Source of the DNA: Rhodocollybia butyracea
Taxonomy: Eukaryota > Basidiomycota > Agaricomycetes > Agaricales > Omphalotaceae
DNA: 64,000 bases
Assembly (NCBI GenBank): GCA_015501585.1
Contig: JADNRY010000155.1
Coordinates: forward strand, 1 to 64,000
Reading direction: 5' to 3'
Part shown: positions 29,590 to 40,909 of the stretch, piece after piece
Layout of the letters: every line of letters starts with the position of its first letter
Position numbering within the stretch: position 1 is the first letter of the stretch
Translations under genes and position numbers: made by a program
Notes under the pieces: generated by a model
Database searches by the model: none
Seen by the model: only the letters and a program-made list of their open reading frames with translations
Told to the model about the DNA's origin: nothing

Positions 29590-31029
29590 ATGATGAACCT
29601 CCAGGTCGGGGCTTCAGGTGAGTTGATGTCCCTCAAGGAATTACCACCCACTAAACACTTCGTAATTCAAGTATTGGGCCTGGTGGCCACAGTATGTGAT
29701 ATTGTTTTTACTGGGCGGGGGAGGCCCAACATATATGGAAGTAAGTGAGATGTTCCTCGATATCAAACTGTTGACGCCACAAATTCGTCCTCAGAAAACC
29801 TTTGCGTATAACATTGGTCCGATGTCTTTTCATTTTGATGCGATATCTCCCAATTGCGATCCATATGTTTGTAGAACAATTCTGTCAAAGGATGAGAATA
29901 ACTCGAGCTAACCAGAATGCTAGTATCTACGCAATTTTTGCAAGCATGTGGATGAATGGTGCCGAGCGGGTCCCAGAAGAGCATTGCAAAATCATTACGA
30001 TTTTCCGGATTATCACAGGGTCTATCATGCTCTTGTTACTGGACATAATTCTTATGCTCCGAGGTCCGTCCACAAACACACTTTATGGCCTGTCTTCCGA
30101 TATTCGATCTTCCAGTCTTTGCCCTCTACAACCGAAGTCGATCGATTGGCATATTTCTTTTATTCTCGCTTGCATTGAGAATTGGTCTAACGACTTATAC
30201 CTCTCGAAATCACCTACCAGAGAAAATCACATTCAACAGTTACTGTGTGGCCAAATTCACCTTTAGAAATACTCCCGGTAACTTGAATCCAGTCTTGTTG
30301 TTCATGTCCGTCTGCACCGAAATGTTATTCGATCTTTCATTAACGAAATGAGACTAGATGCGGAGAATTAGCCATTCAGTTGGGCATCATTGCCTTAGCT
30401 ATGAAGCGCACCGTCTGGGACCTTCGCCGGTATTCTTACTCGTTGTTTTCTGTGCTGAACAGAGATGGCTTGATAGTGTTCTGCACTATTGGTGGTAACA
30501 TAACAGTCTACTCATTTCCAAAACGCGTATATTGACCTATTAGTATCATCAGTAACAATGGTTGCATTAGGCGTGGCATCGGTGAAAAAGGGGGGAGCGG
30601 CGACTGTTTTGGTATTTCCGTGAGTTGCAAGCTTGTTAGGAGGTCAGTCTAACTATTACTTACTGAGAAATTATCCTTCTAGGAGTGTAATAACACTAGT
30701 TTCTGCTGCGGTAAGTGGTCAGTAATGCTTAGTTAAAGTACGTGTTAACACGTTTCCAGGGATGCCACACCATTCTCAACCTGCAGAAATTAGAATTGGC
30801 AAACGCAGGTGCAAATTCATCCAGCCAAAAGAGCCTTGAAGATCTAGAGCTTACTGCCATCGAAGATGTGACTATAACAACTTGGGATTCACCATGGGAT
30901 ACAAGCACATTTCAAATAGTTGAGCCTGACCAGGATACCACTTTCACACTTCAGCAAGTCACAGGTCCATCGAACTCTAGGGCGTTGGGGCATACTATAG
31001 CCGATGATAGCTTCATGAGCATCCAATAA
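29590..31029 (+). CDS. DUF6533-type seven-helix membrane protein, copy B
   Basis: Tandem paralogue of 27032-28440 with the same exon plan: KKPLRITLVRCLFILMRYLP, NGAERVPEEHCKIITIF, GSIMLLLLDIILMLR, VFALYNRSRSIGIFLLFSLA, GELAIQLGIIALAMKRTVWD and LFSVLNRDGLIVF. The first intron cannot use the acceptor of copy A (tattag has become tattgg). The nearby caag then works as acceptor and keeps frame, giving VLGLVATVCDIVF. One base is missing near 29711 relative to copy A (ACC TGG reads ACTGG), breaking frame before WGGEAQHIW. The soluble tail (LNLQKLELANAGANSSS ... SFMSIQ) is longer than in copy A. Confidence 0.75.
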
Positions 31030-31677
31030 CTTAATAGAAATATACCAGTAGAAGCCCTATCAAAGTTGTATCAAAGATGGAGGAAATTTTTGAACGAACT
31101 TTGTTGGACTAGGAAGTATGCTGTTTCAATGGGGTACTTTGTCCCTCAGGAGTACTCGAGAGACAAATCACACCAATGGTGCTTGAGCGCTGACCTCGTA
31201 AGTAGAACAAGTAAGTAAGGAAACAACAATTTTTTTGGCTGAAGTCAAATTTCTCACTGGAGAAATTGAGCATAGCGGTGGTTACATCCATTGAGTGCGA
31301 GGAGTGTTCTGAACACTGAGCCCCACGTTAGAGAGGGGGGAATTGAGAGCACTGGAGCGAGGTATACTTACATACTAGATCCCAAAGAAAATCTGCTGCT
31401 TGGATCTCATAAGTATTTGATCGTTGTGCCTCGGCAAGGTAAGCGTAGCGAAATTACCTTTCCGCCTCTCCCTGACGTCGTCACTCTCCCTCCCTTCGGC
31501 GCTGTCGTGGCGCAAAACGGGTTTCAGTAAAGTACGATAGACTAAGAATACTGCTGCCAAGATAAAGGCACGTGCAACCGGTCAAAGCAGTCGTACGCAA
31601 GTCACAACGGAAATCCGCACCACTTCCGAGTACTTACTATGCTGTTCCTCACTCCCTTTACTATACTTCACGCTCTC
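31030..31677. other. no recognisable gene
   Basis: No gene or RNA recognised. An 80-codon frame at 31291-31530 has no family resemblance. Confidence 0.45.
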
Positions 31678-31843
31678 CTTCTCCTTACTGCATACTAAGC
31701 ACTCCTACGGGTGACAGCGTGGCCTTCATCATGCCCTTGATATACTAGCTTGTATGCTTTCTTCTCCTTACTGCATACTAAGCACTCCTACGGGTGACAG
31801 CGTGGCCTTCATCATGCCCTTGATATACTAGCTTGTACGCTTT
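31678..31843. repeat. 83-bp tandem duplication upstream of the left U2 gene
   Basis: Two copies of an 83-bp unit starting cttctccttactgcatacta and ending about gcttgta; the copies are almost identical, so the duplication is recent. It ends about 30 bp before the U2 upstream element and is absent near the right U2 gene. Confidence 0.93.
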
Positions 31844-31873
31844 TCGGGATTTCGTTCAAGTTACCCTTCCCTG

Positions 31874-31912
31874 CCCTAAGCTGGTCCGTGCGTATCTCCG
31901 AAAATATAAAAA
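31874..31912 (+). promoter_or_regulatory. U2 snRNA promoter: conserved upstream element and TATA box
   Basis: A 19-nt block ccctaagctggtccgtgcg (31874-31892) and a TATA box tataaaaa (31905-31912), which lies about 28 bp before the U2 5' end. Both are kept at the same spacing in front of the inverted U2 copy while surrounding bases differ, which supports a functional role. Confidence 0.75.
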
Positions 31913-31932
31913 CCTCGAGTCTGATGTTCAAA

Positions 31933-32120
31933 ATCTTTACCACTCTGGCCTTTTGGCTTAGATCAAGTGTAGTATCTGTTCTTAATAGTTTAACCACTAT
32001 TACGAGGGCACCGCCCTCCGTATTTGGTTATCTAATTTTTGCCGCCCCTGTTCTTCGTGCTCTGCTTGCAACACGGGGACGCGATGACCTTGCTATTGCA
32101 GTACTGGCTTGTGTCGTCGG
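31933..32120 (+). ncRNA. U2: U2 small nuclear RNA, left copy
   Basis: Spliceosomal U2 RNA of about 188 nt. Near the 5' end is ggccttttggcttagatc followed by aagtgtagtatctgttctta, which contains GUAGUA (31969-31974) that pairs with the intron branch site. Stem-loop IIa is next, then the Sm-protein site aatttttg (32034-32041), stem-loop III (gcccctgtt...aacacggggac) and stem-loop IV with the loop tattgcagta. The ends are set by comparison with known U2 RNAs and are approximate. The open frames through here are accidental. The right copy (47200-47386) differs at one base in the RNA body. Confidence 0.95.
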
Positions 32121-32212
32121 GGGATTCTCTCTTTTTCTTCTTTTGCTTGCATTTTGGTTTCAGTGTCATTTGACAATGGAGCGAATGAAAGCAAAGATGT
32201 AAAAAGATGGAT

Positions 32213-32645
32213 GCTGGAATTTTTTGGAATTGCTTATCTTCGGATAAAAGTAGCAGGTCTCCTTCTATGCTTCAGTATGCTTTACATATTTTGGTACTGG
32301 ATGAGGATGTCACTGATTCGTTTGAGTACAAATGAATCCTGGGAACAGTGGAGATGAATTAGTTAAACAGGAATTTTGTGTAATTGAGTGAAGACTCCAG
32401 CCTTTTCATCTGAACCGTCAACGGGTGTCTACCAGGTACGGTAGCATGATAAACCGTGAGATTATACCACTGGTTAACTGTAGTGTCCGTCGACTCGCGA
32501 CCGTGTCAGTCTGGTGTCAGTGTCACTCGAGTCCTCCGACTCACTCGCCGTATCGGGACCACGTGATGTAAACGACACGCGTGACGCGTACACCAAAACC
32601 GGGCCGGATTTCGTTTATCCTTGGCTCTTACTTCTGACCACCGCG
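32213..32645. other. intergenic, U2 3' side and cdc6 promoter
   Basis: No gene recognised. Contains the cdc6 upstream region with the twin ACGCGT elements listed separately. Confidence 0.5.
32577..32589. promoter_or_regulatory. two MluI cell-cycle boxes (MCB) before cdc6
   Basis: Two palindromic ACGCGT elements, at 32577-32582 and 32584-32589, 57 bp before the cdc6 start codon. In yeasts such elements bind the MBF (Mbp1/Cdc10-Swi6/Res) factor that switches on G1/S genes including S. pombe cdc18. Use here is inferred from sequence and neighbour. Confidence 0.7.
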
Positions 32646-34687
32646 ATGGCAACTTTACTTGGTAAACGTTCACGTCAGCCTGAGCACGAAATGTCTTCCT
32701 CTGAACAGCTACAGACACCGGAACAAACACCAAGCCTAAAACGCGCCAAAACCTCGTTGCCAATGCTTGATGGCGACGGGAACAAGGAGAACATCGCTCC
32801 TTTGAACTTGACTCCAGTAAACAGTCCTCAGAACTTTCTTTCGTCATCCTCGTCGTCTCCAGGCCTGATGACCAGTAGAGCCGCGCGCGCTCTTCGTCGA
32901 AGCACAACAGAAATACTCGTTACGCCGACCCGTGCCCGAAGTAAGTACCCAATAATAATATCTATCAGCGATACTTGCTGATTAAACATCGTAGCTATCA
33001 AAAGAACTGCTTCATTCTCGACGTCCTTTTCTAGCCTCTCCATTGCGACACCACCTCCTACACCTCTCAACTTGCTGCCATTCCATGGACGCGTCCGTGC
33101 TTTGCTTCGCGCGAATGGCAACGAAACTGCCTCGATGCCAGGTCGCGAACCTGAACGTCAAAACATCTCGGAATTTATCACCACTTTTATGAGCCGTTCC
33201 GACGTGAAAACATTCCACAGTCTCTACATCTCTGGGTCTCCCGGTAGCGGCAAAACCGCGTTGATGAACGAAATCCTTGGTTCGTTATCTACTGAACTGA
33301 AACAAGTCAAAGTCGTAAACATCAATTGCATGGCTTTGAGAAATATCGAGGCGCTTTGGGATCGTCTGGTCGACGAATTTGAAGGCGTACTGCAGAAGAA
33401 ACGGAAATTGGCCTCGACAAGGAAAGCCAGAGGTCGCGAAGCTGTAGATTTGATATTGTCTGAAATGAGTACTCAGTGGTTTGTGCTTCTGTTACATTCT
33501 GTTGTACTGTGAAAGTAAATTGCGTTTTTAGCCTACTGGTGCTTGACGAGTTGGATCATATCGTATCCAACACTCAGTCAATCTGCTCAATCTTGAACCT
33601 TGCCAAGTCTGACAAGCTATGCATAGTTGGCATTGCCAACACCCACACTCTCTCTACATCCTCCGCACAATTCCAAACCCTTCATTTTTCTCCTTATACC
33701 TCCGCTCAGCTACTTCAGATTCTAGAATCTCGTCTGAGTGCACTTTCGTCTGCAACAGATGCTGATGCGGCGACTAGGAAACGATTTCTTCCCTTGTCCA
33801 CATTGACCCTTCTGACAAAGAAGATTGCGGCACTGACGGGGGATGTTAGAACTCTATTCGAGGTTTTACGAGGAGCGATTGATCTTGCCGTGTCCACGGC
33901 GACTACAAAAACTGATGACAATAGTTTTTTCGCTCAAACGGTTCCCACATGCTCAGTGGCTCCTGCTCATGTCCTGGCCGCCCTAAAGACGTCCACATCG
34001 AGCGGAAGGTCATCCTCAGCTTCGTCATCGTTCACTGCACCTACACAATCGACTTTAAACGGTGAAATCGTCACGAAAGTTACTGGTCTCGGTCTCCAGG
34101 CCCGACTAGTCCTCCTTGCTGTTCTCTTAGCAATCAAACGAATCGAGGCTGGATTAGGCATTGAACCAACTTCATCCCGATACTTACCACCTCTCAAGTC
34201 CGACTCCACGACCCCAGGCGTGAACGGTACTCACCTTCATACTCATTACTGCTGTATTCTCCGACGCGGCGAGGAAGGTGTCTCTACTCCCGTATCCCGA
34301 AATGAGTTCTCCGACCTACTTGGGATGTTAGAGGGCGTTGGTCTGATTGCCCTCACATCTTCCGACTCTTCCCCACGAAAGAAGAGGGTGTGCTTCAGGC
34401 GCTCAGCTTCCTTTGGTAAATCCAATGGGGCTGGTGCTATGTCCGGTGGTTTGATGGAGGAAGTACGACTTGCACCGGGTGTTTGGAGGGATGAAGTGTT
34501 GCGAGGGCTAGGTATCAGATCGACGTTGAACGCTGGAGAGAGGATCAGAGATGTCAAGGAGGAAGAGTTGAATGCTATCTGGATGGGGGAGGATGCTGTT
34601 CTACGTAAAGAGGTGAAGGTCGCGGATGCGAAAAAGAATGTCCACAACCGGGATAAAACATTTGTAGATGCATTATTGGACGAGTGA
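32646..34687 (+). CDS. cdc6: Cdc6/Cdc18 replication licensing ATPase
   Basis: AAA+ protein that loads the MCM helicase at replication origins with ORC and Cdt1. Three exons: 32646-32940, 32995-33475 and 33532-34687. The N-terminal 100 or so residues are disordered and rich in Ser/Thr-Pro sites (QTPEQTP, NLTPVNSP, VTPTRAR), probable CDK targets, with a basic KR cluster. The ATPase core follows: Walker A SGSPGSGKTALMNEILGS, Walker B LLVLDELDHI, sensor-1-like IVGIANTHTLS, YTSAQLLQILESRL and GDVRTLFEVLRGAI. A C-terminal winged-helix region follows (LQARLVLLAVLLAIKR). All frames are intact. It differs from Orc1 in its short length and lack of a BAH domain. It converges on the F-box gene at 34788. 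Confidence 0.93.
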
Positions 34688-34787
34688 AAGGTGGAGGGTG
34701 CATTGTTTATGATTATGCTTATTATTATGTTCCGTATGCTGTTCTAGTTACACATAGAACAATTGAGCCAAATCATCCTTCGAGCCA

Positions 34788-36067
34788 TCACCACCTTGAA
34801 ATGCGCCCATCTATGATTTGCTCTTGCATAACTTGAAGTCGCCTATCCGTTCTGAGATTTTCGAATGCTGGATGGACCTCCAAGTCTTTCTTACGTATAA
34901 GCCATGAGCTCAAGGGCCCACTGTCCATATCCACTTCCAACAACAAACTGATTACTTCAAGATGAGGAAATCTACACAACGCATCTGCCAGCCGGGCCCA
35001 CAAGTCGCAATGATGTCCGAGGTCAACCAAGGTATAAGAAGAAGTGATGAGGAAGGAGATGCAACGTAGAGACATGCTAGCTGGGTCAAGTTCGAGGAAT
35101 ACACGTGCCAATGCTACGAGATAATTCGCGAGTTCGTCCGACAATATTGGTAGATGAACAACAAGATCGCGCGAAATCCTGTTGCTCACTAAACGCGGAA
35201 ATAAATCTGATTGTAAGGTGAGTATCCGATCGCGAATCTGCAAGCGTTGAATAGCGCACCGGAGAGGTCGAAAATGTAGGATAAATCAAGCGATTTCAAT
35301 GTTCTAGTATTGGCTTCAATCAACTGAGCAATATCGGGCGAGAGAAAGACATTTGTACGGATGACGAGCCTACGGAGACGTAACAGTATGGGGTAGAGAT
35401 AATCCAGTAGCATAGGAGAGGTGCTGGTTTGGTTGTCATTGAACAAGCTGAAGGCGCGAAGAGATAAGAGGGGAGGAGCTCGGGGTTCCTCCAGTATATC
35501 AGCAGGCTGTTCGGCGTATGTATCATCTAATAACAACGACAGGTCCTCCAGCTCTATCCCATCCAATATAGATTCAAAAAATTGTATGAGCGACGGGAAT
35601 GTCAGTACATTCGTCAACACCAACTTCCTGAGTACAGGAAAGGACCGCAAAGACACCTGCGCAAAGATTGATTGTGCAGACGCAACTTGCACAGTTAATG
35701 ATCGAAGCTGTGTGCAAAGCGGTAGGACCGCACGAATATTTCCCAACTGATTGGCTGCTTGCGGAGGACATTTCAGATGTTTGAAGAGCTGAGCACGGCT
35801 TGGGTTGGCCAAAATGAAGGAGTAGAATTCAAGAGGATTCTGAGAGCTGAATATGGTATTGAATATAGAGGTATTTGTAGGTGCGGTGATGACCGTTATG
35901 CGGTCAAAAAGCATTGACTGAGCTATAGCTCTCCAAGACCGACAGACATAACAGCACCTTTCAAGCTGAAAAGTGTTGATATGCCCCAATATCAGGGGAA
36001 TGATATCGTCCGGAAGCCAGAAGGGATTACTTTGGTCTTCTCGATGTTTGTGATCGTCAAGGTTCAT
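34788..36067 (-). CDS. F-box-like protein
   Basis: Starts MNLDDHKHREDQSNPFWLPD. The F-box is at residues 17-60 (LPDDIIPLILGHINTFQLER, CYVCRSWRAIAQSMLFDRI), followed by leucine-rich segments (PVLRKLVLTNV, IELEDLSLLLDD, LRRLVIRTNVFL, TRTLKSLDLSYIF) typical of Agaricomycete F-box proteins. The frame breaks after DLSG at about 35259. One added G there continues the protein as AIQRLQIRDRILTLQSDLF down to the stop at 34788, with LRR-like similarity kept. Without the correction the first frame ends at about 35189. No intron is needed. It is presumably an SCF substrate adaptor; substrate unknown. Confidence 0.75.
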
Positions 36068-36187
36068 GAGCAGGCGCTTATTTTAGGCGGAGGGCGCTCA
36101 CTTCGTATTCAAGTTGATGATTTTCGCCCAATATGCATATATCGGATCTTTGGATATACTTCCTATATTACATTTTGTATAATAACA

Positions 36188-39140
36188 CTAAAAGAAGACT
36201 AAATCAGACTCATCCCACCCAAGTTGCAACAAGATCTTGTGAGCTGATTGCTCCATCGCTTTTCGCCCACATATAAGTACCATGCATGATTCAACTGGGG
36301 ACACATATTCCTTTAGGAGCCGTTGAGAGATGCGTCCTCTTTGACCCGACCACGAACTGGATCCGTTCGTCAATGTGTGAATAATCGAGCACTTACTGCT
36401 TGCAGTAGCTGCAAAAGTATCCAGTTCATCTTTGCAAAGAATATCCTCTTCAGTTCTATTCCCATCTAAAACAACGCACGTCGTTGGGTCGCTTGAGTCT
36501 TGGATTACCGCACGTAAGACCTGGAAAATGGGAGTGATACCGCTCCCGCCGCAGATCATTCGGAATGACCGCACCGAACGCTTCTTGTCGTTGATCGAAA
36601 CGTTGCCTCTTCCGAGGTATTCGAATTTACCGATAGGTCCTTTGAACTCTACAGATGATCCAATAGCAAGTTGGTCAAGGGCCATTGTCATCTTTCCGCC
36701 TGCTATGCTAGGAGTGCTATAATATATTTTGACAAGTAAATCCACCGAGCCCTTCCTGTACGTCTGCGATACTGGAGTATAGGCTCGGATAATACTATCT
36801 TTGTTCGCGGAACTATCGTGAACTTTGAGCATGATGTGTTGGCCAGTTGGCAGACCAAAAGTTTGTTGTTCGTGATCCAATGCAAATGAAAAAATACGCG
36901 TGTCGTTTGAAACGGTCGACTTTTCCGAGAGCTTTGCCTTTGCCCAGGACCGAGGTTCTAAAAAGATTTCCCTGGGCTCTGAGCGCAGCTCTTGGTGTGG
37001 CTCCTTATTGAGGATTGCCAGCGAAGCTTCATCTAGCGTCCCAATGTGATAATCACTCATCATCGCTTTCGCAGTCTCACTATCTATATTGTATGTATTA
37101 GCAATCCTTTTCTACTATTGTAGGACAGGACAACTTACGAATAGCAAGGAATTCCCCAGAAACATCTGTAGCGGCTGCAGAGATGATGCTTTGGGCTCCA
37201 CCCGGATGGCCTTCCAGAAATCGTGTACCATCATAAACCTCGCCGTTCACCACAAACCAAGGCGATTCAGGATTCCCATGTTTTCGTAATCCTTCGATGT
37301 CGATGCTATTGCAGAGCCCTTTCGCCCTCATATCAATCTCTTCTACAATCGCTGGCTCACTTGGCGCCTCACCGCTAGATCTCCGGCCCCAATATCCATT
37401 TGTTAAATCACCGCCTTCCTTCTTTACCCGATCCATCCATCCTCCAGAAATTAAAGACAGTTGAGTTGGGTGTTCGAACCTCAGAACCCCGTTATTCTTC
37501 GTAATAGTAATTCTAAACCATGGGTTATTCATCATTCCTAAGACAGACCAGTACATGTCTCGAGGTTGGATATTCATCGCCTCATCCATCGCTCGGACAA
37601 GAATTGCATCACTGGCTTCGAGATCGAGAACTGATATATCGAGCGACCATTGGCACCAACAGAAACAAGTCTCACGCCAATAAATATCGACTCGACCGCC
37701 GTATAGTTGACCATCAAAGTTGCGATATTTGTCCTCTGGGTATTCAATATTTGCCAGCCTCCAAGCTGTGGATTAGACATCAGCCAAATACAATGGATTC
37801 CTGTTCTTGACTTACATTTTCCGTTGTCTAGCGAGACCTCCACCCTCGTAATTCGTCGACCACCGCCACCATATGCATAACCCCTCGCAGTATATTTCGC
37901 TGCAGGAGATGTAATCCGAAGCTCTTCGTTGTGTTGGGGATATACAGCGGCTGAGTTAACACTCAGATCATAAATGGCATATCGTTCATCGTGCCACCAC
38001 GTAGGATCCTTTGATGCTAATTCTGGGGTAACCATAGTACTAGCATGCGGTGGTCAGCCATAGTCTAGAAGCAACATTTATACTGGATCTGATCTCACGG
38101 TAGCACTCGATTATCATTGATATGGTACCAGTTGTCGCTCGGAAACTCGGTTACAATCAACTTTTTCAACCACTTGACGCTCCTTCCCCCAATTTGTCCT
38201 GGAATGACGGCTCTTAAAGGTCGACCGTGATCTGGGTGGAGGGGCTCTCCGTTCATTTTGTGAGCAAGCATAATCCCTCTGTTTGGGTCCATTACCCAAT
38301 TCAGCTTCACCGATGTCCCGTAGTGCCCGTTAGGCTGCAAAAGAATTAGTAGATAGTGCGCAAACTGCAGTACCACGTACCAATTTATCAGCTCCCTCCA
38401 TGCATACGTATCTGGCTTTGCGTAGTGGTTTTGCCTGCCGTATGATATCGGCCATCATAGGTCCAGTGAAAAGGGATGTCGACACACCCGCTGCTCCCCA
38501 TGAAAATCCCTTGGACTTGCGGACTTCGTTCTGTTCCTTGCGCCTATTACCAGCACATACCAGAGTCACAGGTGCGGTGATCTGATCAAACTGCTGCAGA
38601 ATTTGCTCGAAGCTGAGTACGATCGGATGCTCAACTAACCTGTATAAATCCGTCAGCTGCCATATATCTAGAAGCACAAGAAGCAAAGTACCCTTCAATG
38701 CTTAGCTCCCAGGTAGGAATTTCGTAGTCCAGGACTTGTGGAACCGGTCCATGGTTTCTGACATAGAAAAGCTCCGAGCTTGTAAGGAAGCCTGAACTCA
38801 TTTAGCGCTCCATATTTATAAAATCAAATTCGGATGCTCACGAACCGTCATTGAAGAGATCTGTCAGTGGTGCTTCTACGTTGAATGGATGCACACCAGT
38901 CAATCGAATTAGGCGTGGGTCTCGAGGAACGTGGTTGTCAGGGGTATCTTTATCCAAGCTGAGAACTTCGTTGAGGCCCCTGGGTGATGGCGGCAATGGG
39001 ATGTCAACGTCTGGTAATACAAGAGAAGATAACTTTTCGATTGTGGCCGCAGATCTCTTATTCGCTATAAAAATGGAGGATTTTCGAGAGTGGACGCTCA
39101 GAGGCGTCCCAAATAGTAGAGGTTCTGCGAGAGTCGCCAT
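36188..39140 (-). CDS. niaD: assimilatory nitrate reductase, NAD(P)H-dependent
   Basis: Cytosolic multidomain flavoprotein that reduces nitrate to nitrite. From the start at 39140: a leader, then the molybdopterin domain with the metal-binding Cys in LVCAGNRRKEQ, GFSWGAAGVST, HPDHGRPLRAVIPG and GQIGGRSVKWLK. A Mo-domain dimerisation part follows (SPAAKYTARGYAYGGGGRR ... NNPWFRI). The cytochrome b5 domain has WFVVNGEVYDGTRFLEGHPGG; its second haem His is completed across an intron (LAI|H). The FAD domain has RAYTPVSQTYRKG and FKGPIGKFEYLG, and the NAD(P)H domain has MICGGSGITPIFQVL and LICGRKAMEQ, ending DLVFF. Seven or so short introns; all cofactor motifs are intact. No nitrate transporter or nitrite reductase lies next to it in this window, unlike many fungal nitrate clusters. 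Confidence 0.96.
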
Positions 39141-39415
39141 GGTGGGTATAATTGTGGCAATAGTTTAGCGACCAATTTTCTAGACATATATACGAAGAAT
39201 TTGCGGCCAGCTTCATTAATCAAGCCCCACAACCTAAACGCTCAATTTCGCTTCCTCGGTCTCTTGTTTTTTGCTGTTTTTAGAGAGTAAATGCACTTAA
39301 CAAAGAGTATGTGTTTCGAAAACCTTGGGAAACACGGGTGGCCGTGGATATTTTTGGAAAAGCTACACCCAATTTAGAGCTTTTTTTTGGTACCATCACT
39401 ACATCCTCATTCTCT

Positions 39416-39671
39416 TTATCTCAAATCCGACATATGATGGTGGCAAGAAAGGTCATTCTGGTACGGTACAAGTAGATATAAATGTCTGAATTAGGAAGGT
39501 CTACTTTCCACGATCACCTGCCTTTCCCGAAAAGGGCTGTAGCCCTGTTCTGAGTGTTCAAGCTGTTGGCACAATCAACCTCGGCAAGCGAGCCGAGCTT
39601 AATTTAGATTGCAAACCCGCCAGGTTACGTAAATCCCGCATCCCTATCAATCTTCTCTCTAGGAGAGATAA
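39416..39671. promoter_or_regulatory. two GATA-factor sites upstream of nitrate reductase
   Basis: AGATAA occurs on the minus strand at 39416-39421 and on the plus strand at 39666-39671, about 280 and 530 bp before the start codon. AreA/Nit2-type GATA factors activate nitrate reductase genes through such sites. Short motifs like this also arise by chance, so support is modest. Confidence 0.4.
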
Positions 39672-40200
39672 GTACATAGGCCTGTTTCGTGCGCCTGTGG
39701 AGAGATTACATGTGTCTGTGGAGACCTGACACTAAATTAGGTGTCAGGACATGAATAACTCGGTACCATTAGTAGACGCTAATGTTTTTTTGCAAGCGAA
39801 TCGCGAAAAGGTAGAGTAATTTTGGTCTTTCTACAGGGTCTCCAGACTCCCGTAGACAGACTCAACCTCCGCAAACGAGCTTAATTTAGACTTCATGACT
39901 CTGCACGACGCAGTCTCTTTTTCTTTCTCTCTATCAGCCATCTCATATCGTTATCGCAGGACTCTTGGTGACCCTCTGAACAGTCTAGCTTGTCAACGGC
40001 TCTTCTCCACTTCAACTTGTACAATATGTTTGGCCGTTCTCAAATCGGGTCTGGTTTATTTATATCGTATAATAATAAAACTCAGAAGACTTGGGGCATT
40101 TGTTTAATTTATCTGTTGTATCTCTCTGGGAGCCTGAGGACTTGCGGTCTACCTTCCGGCTGTTCCCTCGCGGGACCCCGCTGAAAAGCGGAGCCGTGTA

Positions 40201-40222
40201 TACTACTACTACTACTACTACT
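40201..40222. repeat. (TAC)7 microsatellite
   Basis: Seven TAC units directly after a small hairpin-forming sequence (ccgctgaaaagcgg), followed 38 bp later by a run of nine C at 40260-40268. Confidence 0.9.
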
Positions 40223-40909
40223 AGTAATGATCTATGCAATGGTATGCGGGATAATGGGGCCCCCCCCCGTCAGTAATTCAGCAACTCATTTTGGAAGGGA
40301 ATAGGCTTACCACCACTGAAACTTGACCATGAGCTCTATGTCATTGATTATGTCCCAAACGCCTGTACACTCGTTCAGTGGCCAACAGTATCTAGGTCAA
40401 AATTGTTTCTAAATTAGACTGTCAGCAAGACTTGAACGTTAGGCCACAGCTGCCCCGCCCTGCCATCTCCGCTCGGTTGTTTCAGATGAAGTCAACGCAC
40501 CGTATGACCACAGCTCTGAATTCTCCAAGTGTGTTCTTCCTGCATTGAAGCCCAGTGAAAAGGCCAGGCTTTCCGAGCAGAAAATTGCAGAAATCCTGGC
40601 AGCGTAAGCAGCGAATACTTACATCCCAAGGTGGCTCGTGAACTTGGAGTGTCTGCTATTCTCCCGACTTTGCACTTCCTCTTCTTGGTTGCGATGTAGG
40701 CCTCAGGCCTAATTGCGATGCTATAAGTAATTATAACTCCACATGCTGAGTGGCGTCGGCCGATCCTCTGAGAGCACGTGAATAGAGAGAACAAAGGCCC
40801 TTTCATTGTCAAGTTTCGCTCTCATAAAAAATCAATCTCCATTTTCATCTTTTACTTTTCATCTTCCACTACCTCTACGCTTGTTTACAGCGTGAATCTT
40901 TAATACACA

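Larger units (their letters stand above)
31871..32212. repeat. inverted repeat arm, left (U2 unit)
   Basis: About 340 bp (promoter, U2 RNA and about 90 bp of 3' flank up to aaaaagatgg) that matches 47086-47452 in reverse complement. The RNA part is nearly identical; the flanks are somewhat diverged. Confidence 0.9.
39141..40909. other. intergenic, nitrate reductase / SNF2 promoters and repeat debris
   Basis: About 1.8 kb between divergent genes. A motif close to tcaacctc-gcaa-cgag-cttaatttaga occurs twice (about 39578 and 39861), and the part up to 40270 ends in a (TAC)n tract and a nine-C run, which suggests a worn transposon or retroposon end. No coding part of an element is visible. Confidence 0.45.

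Noticed and set aside
31888..32357. Open frames over the left U2 region that look like a small membrane protein
   Set aside because: The DNA is the U2 snRNA gene and its flank; the frames are by-products of RNA sequence.
40440..40500. Possible second tRNA (cttgaacgttaggcc-like B box)
   Set aside because: No acceptor stem or anticodon arm could be paired around it.
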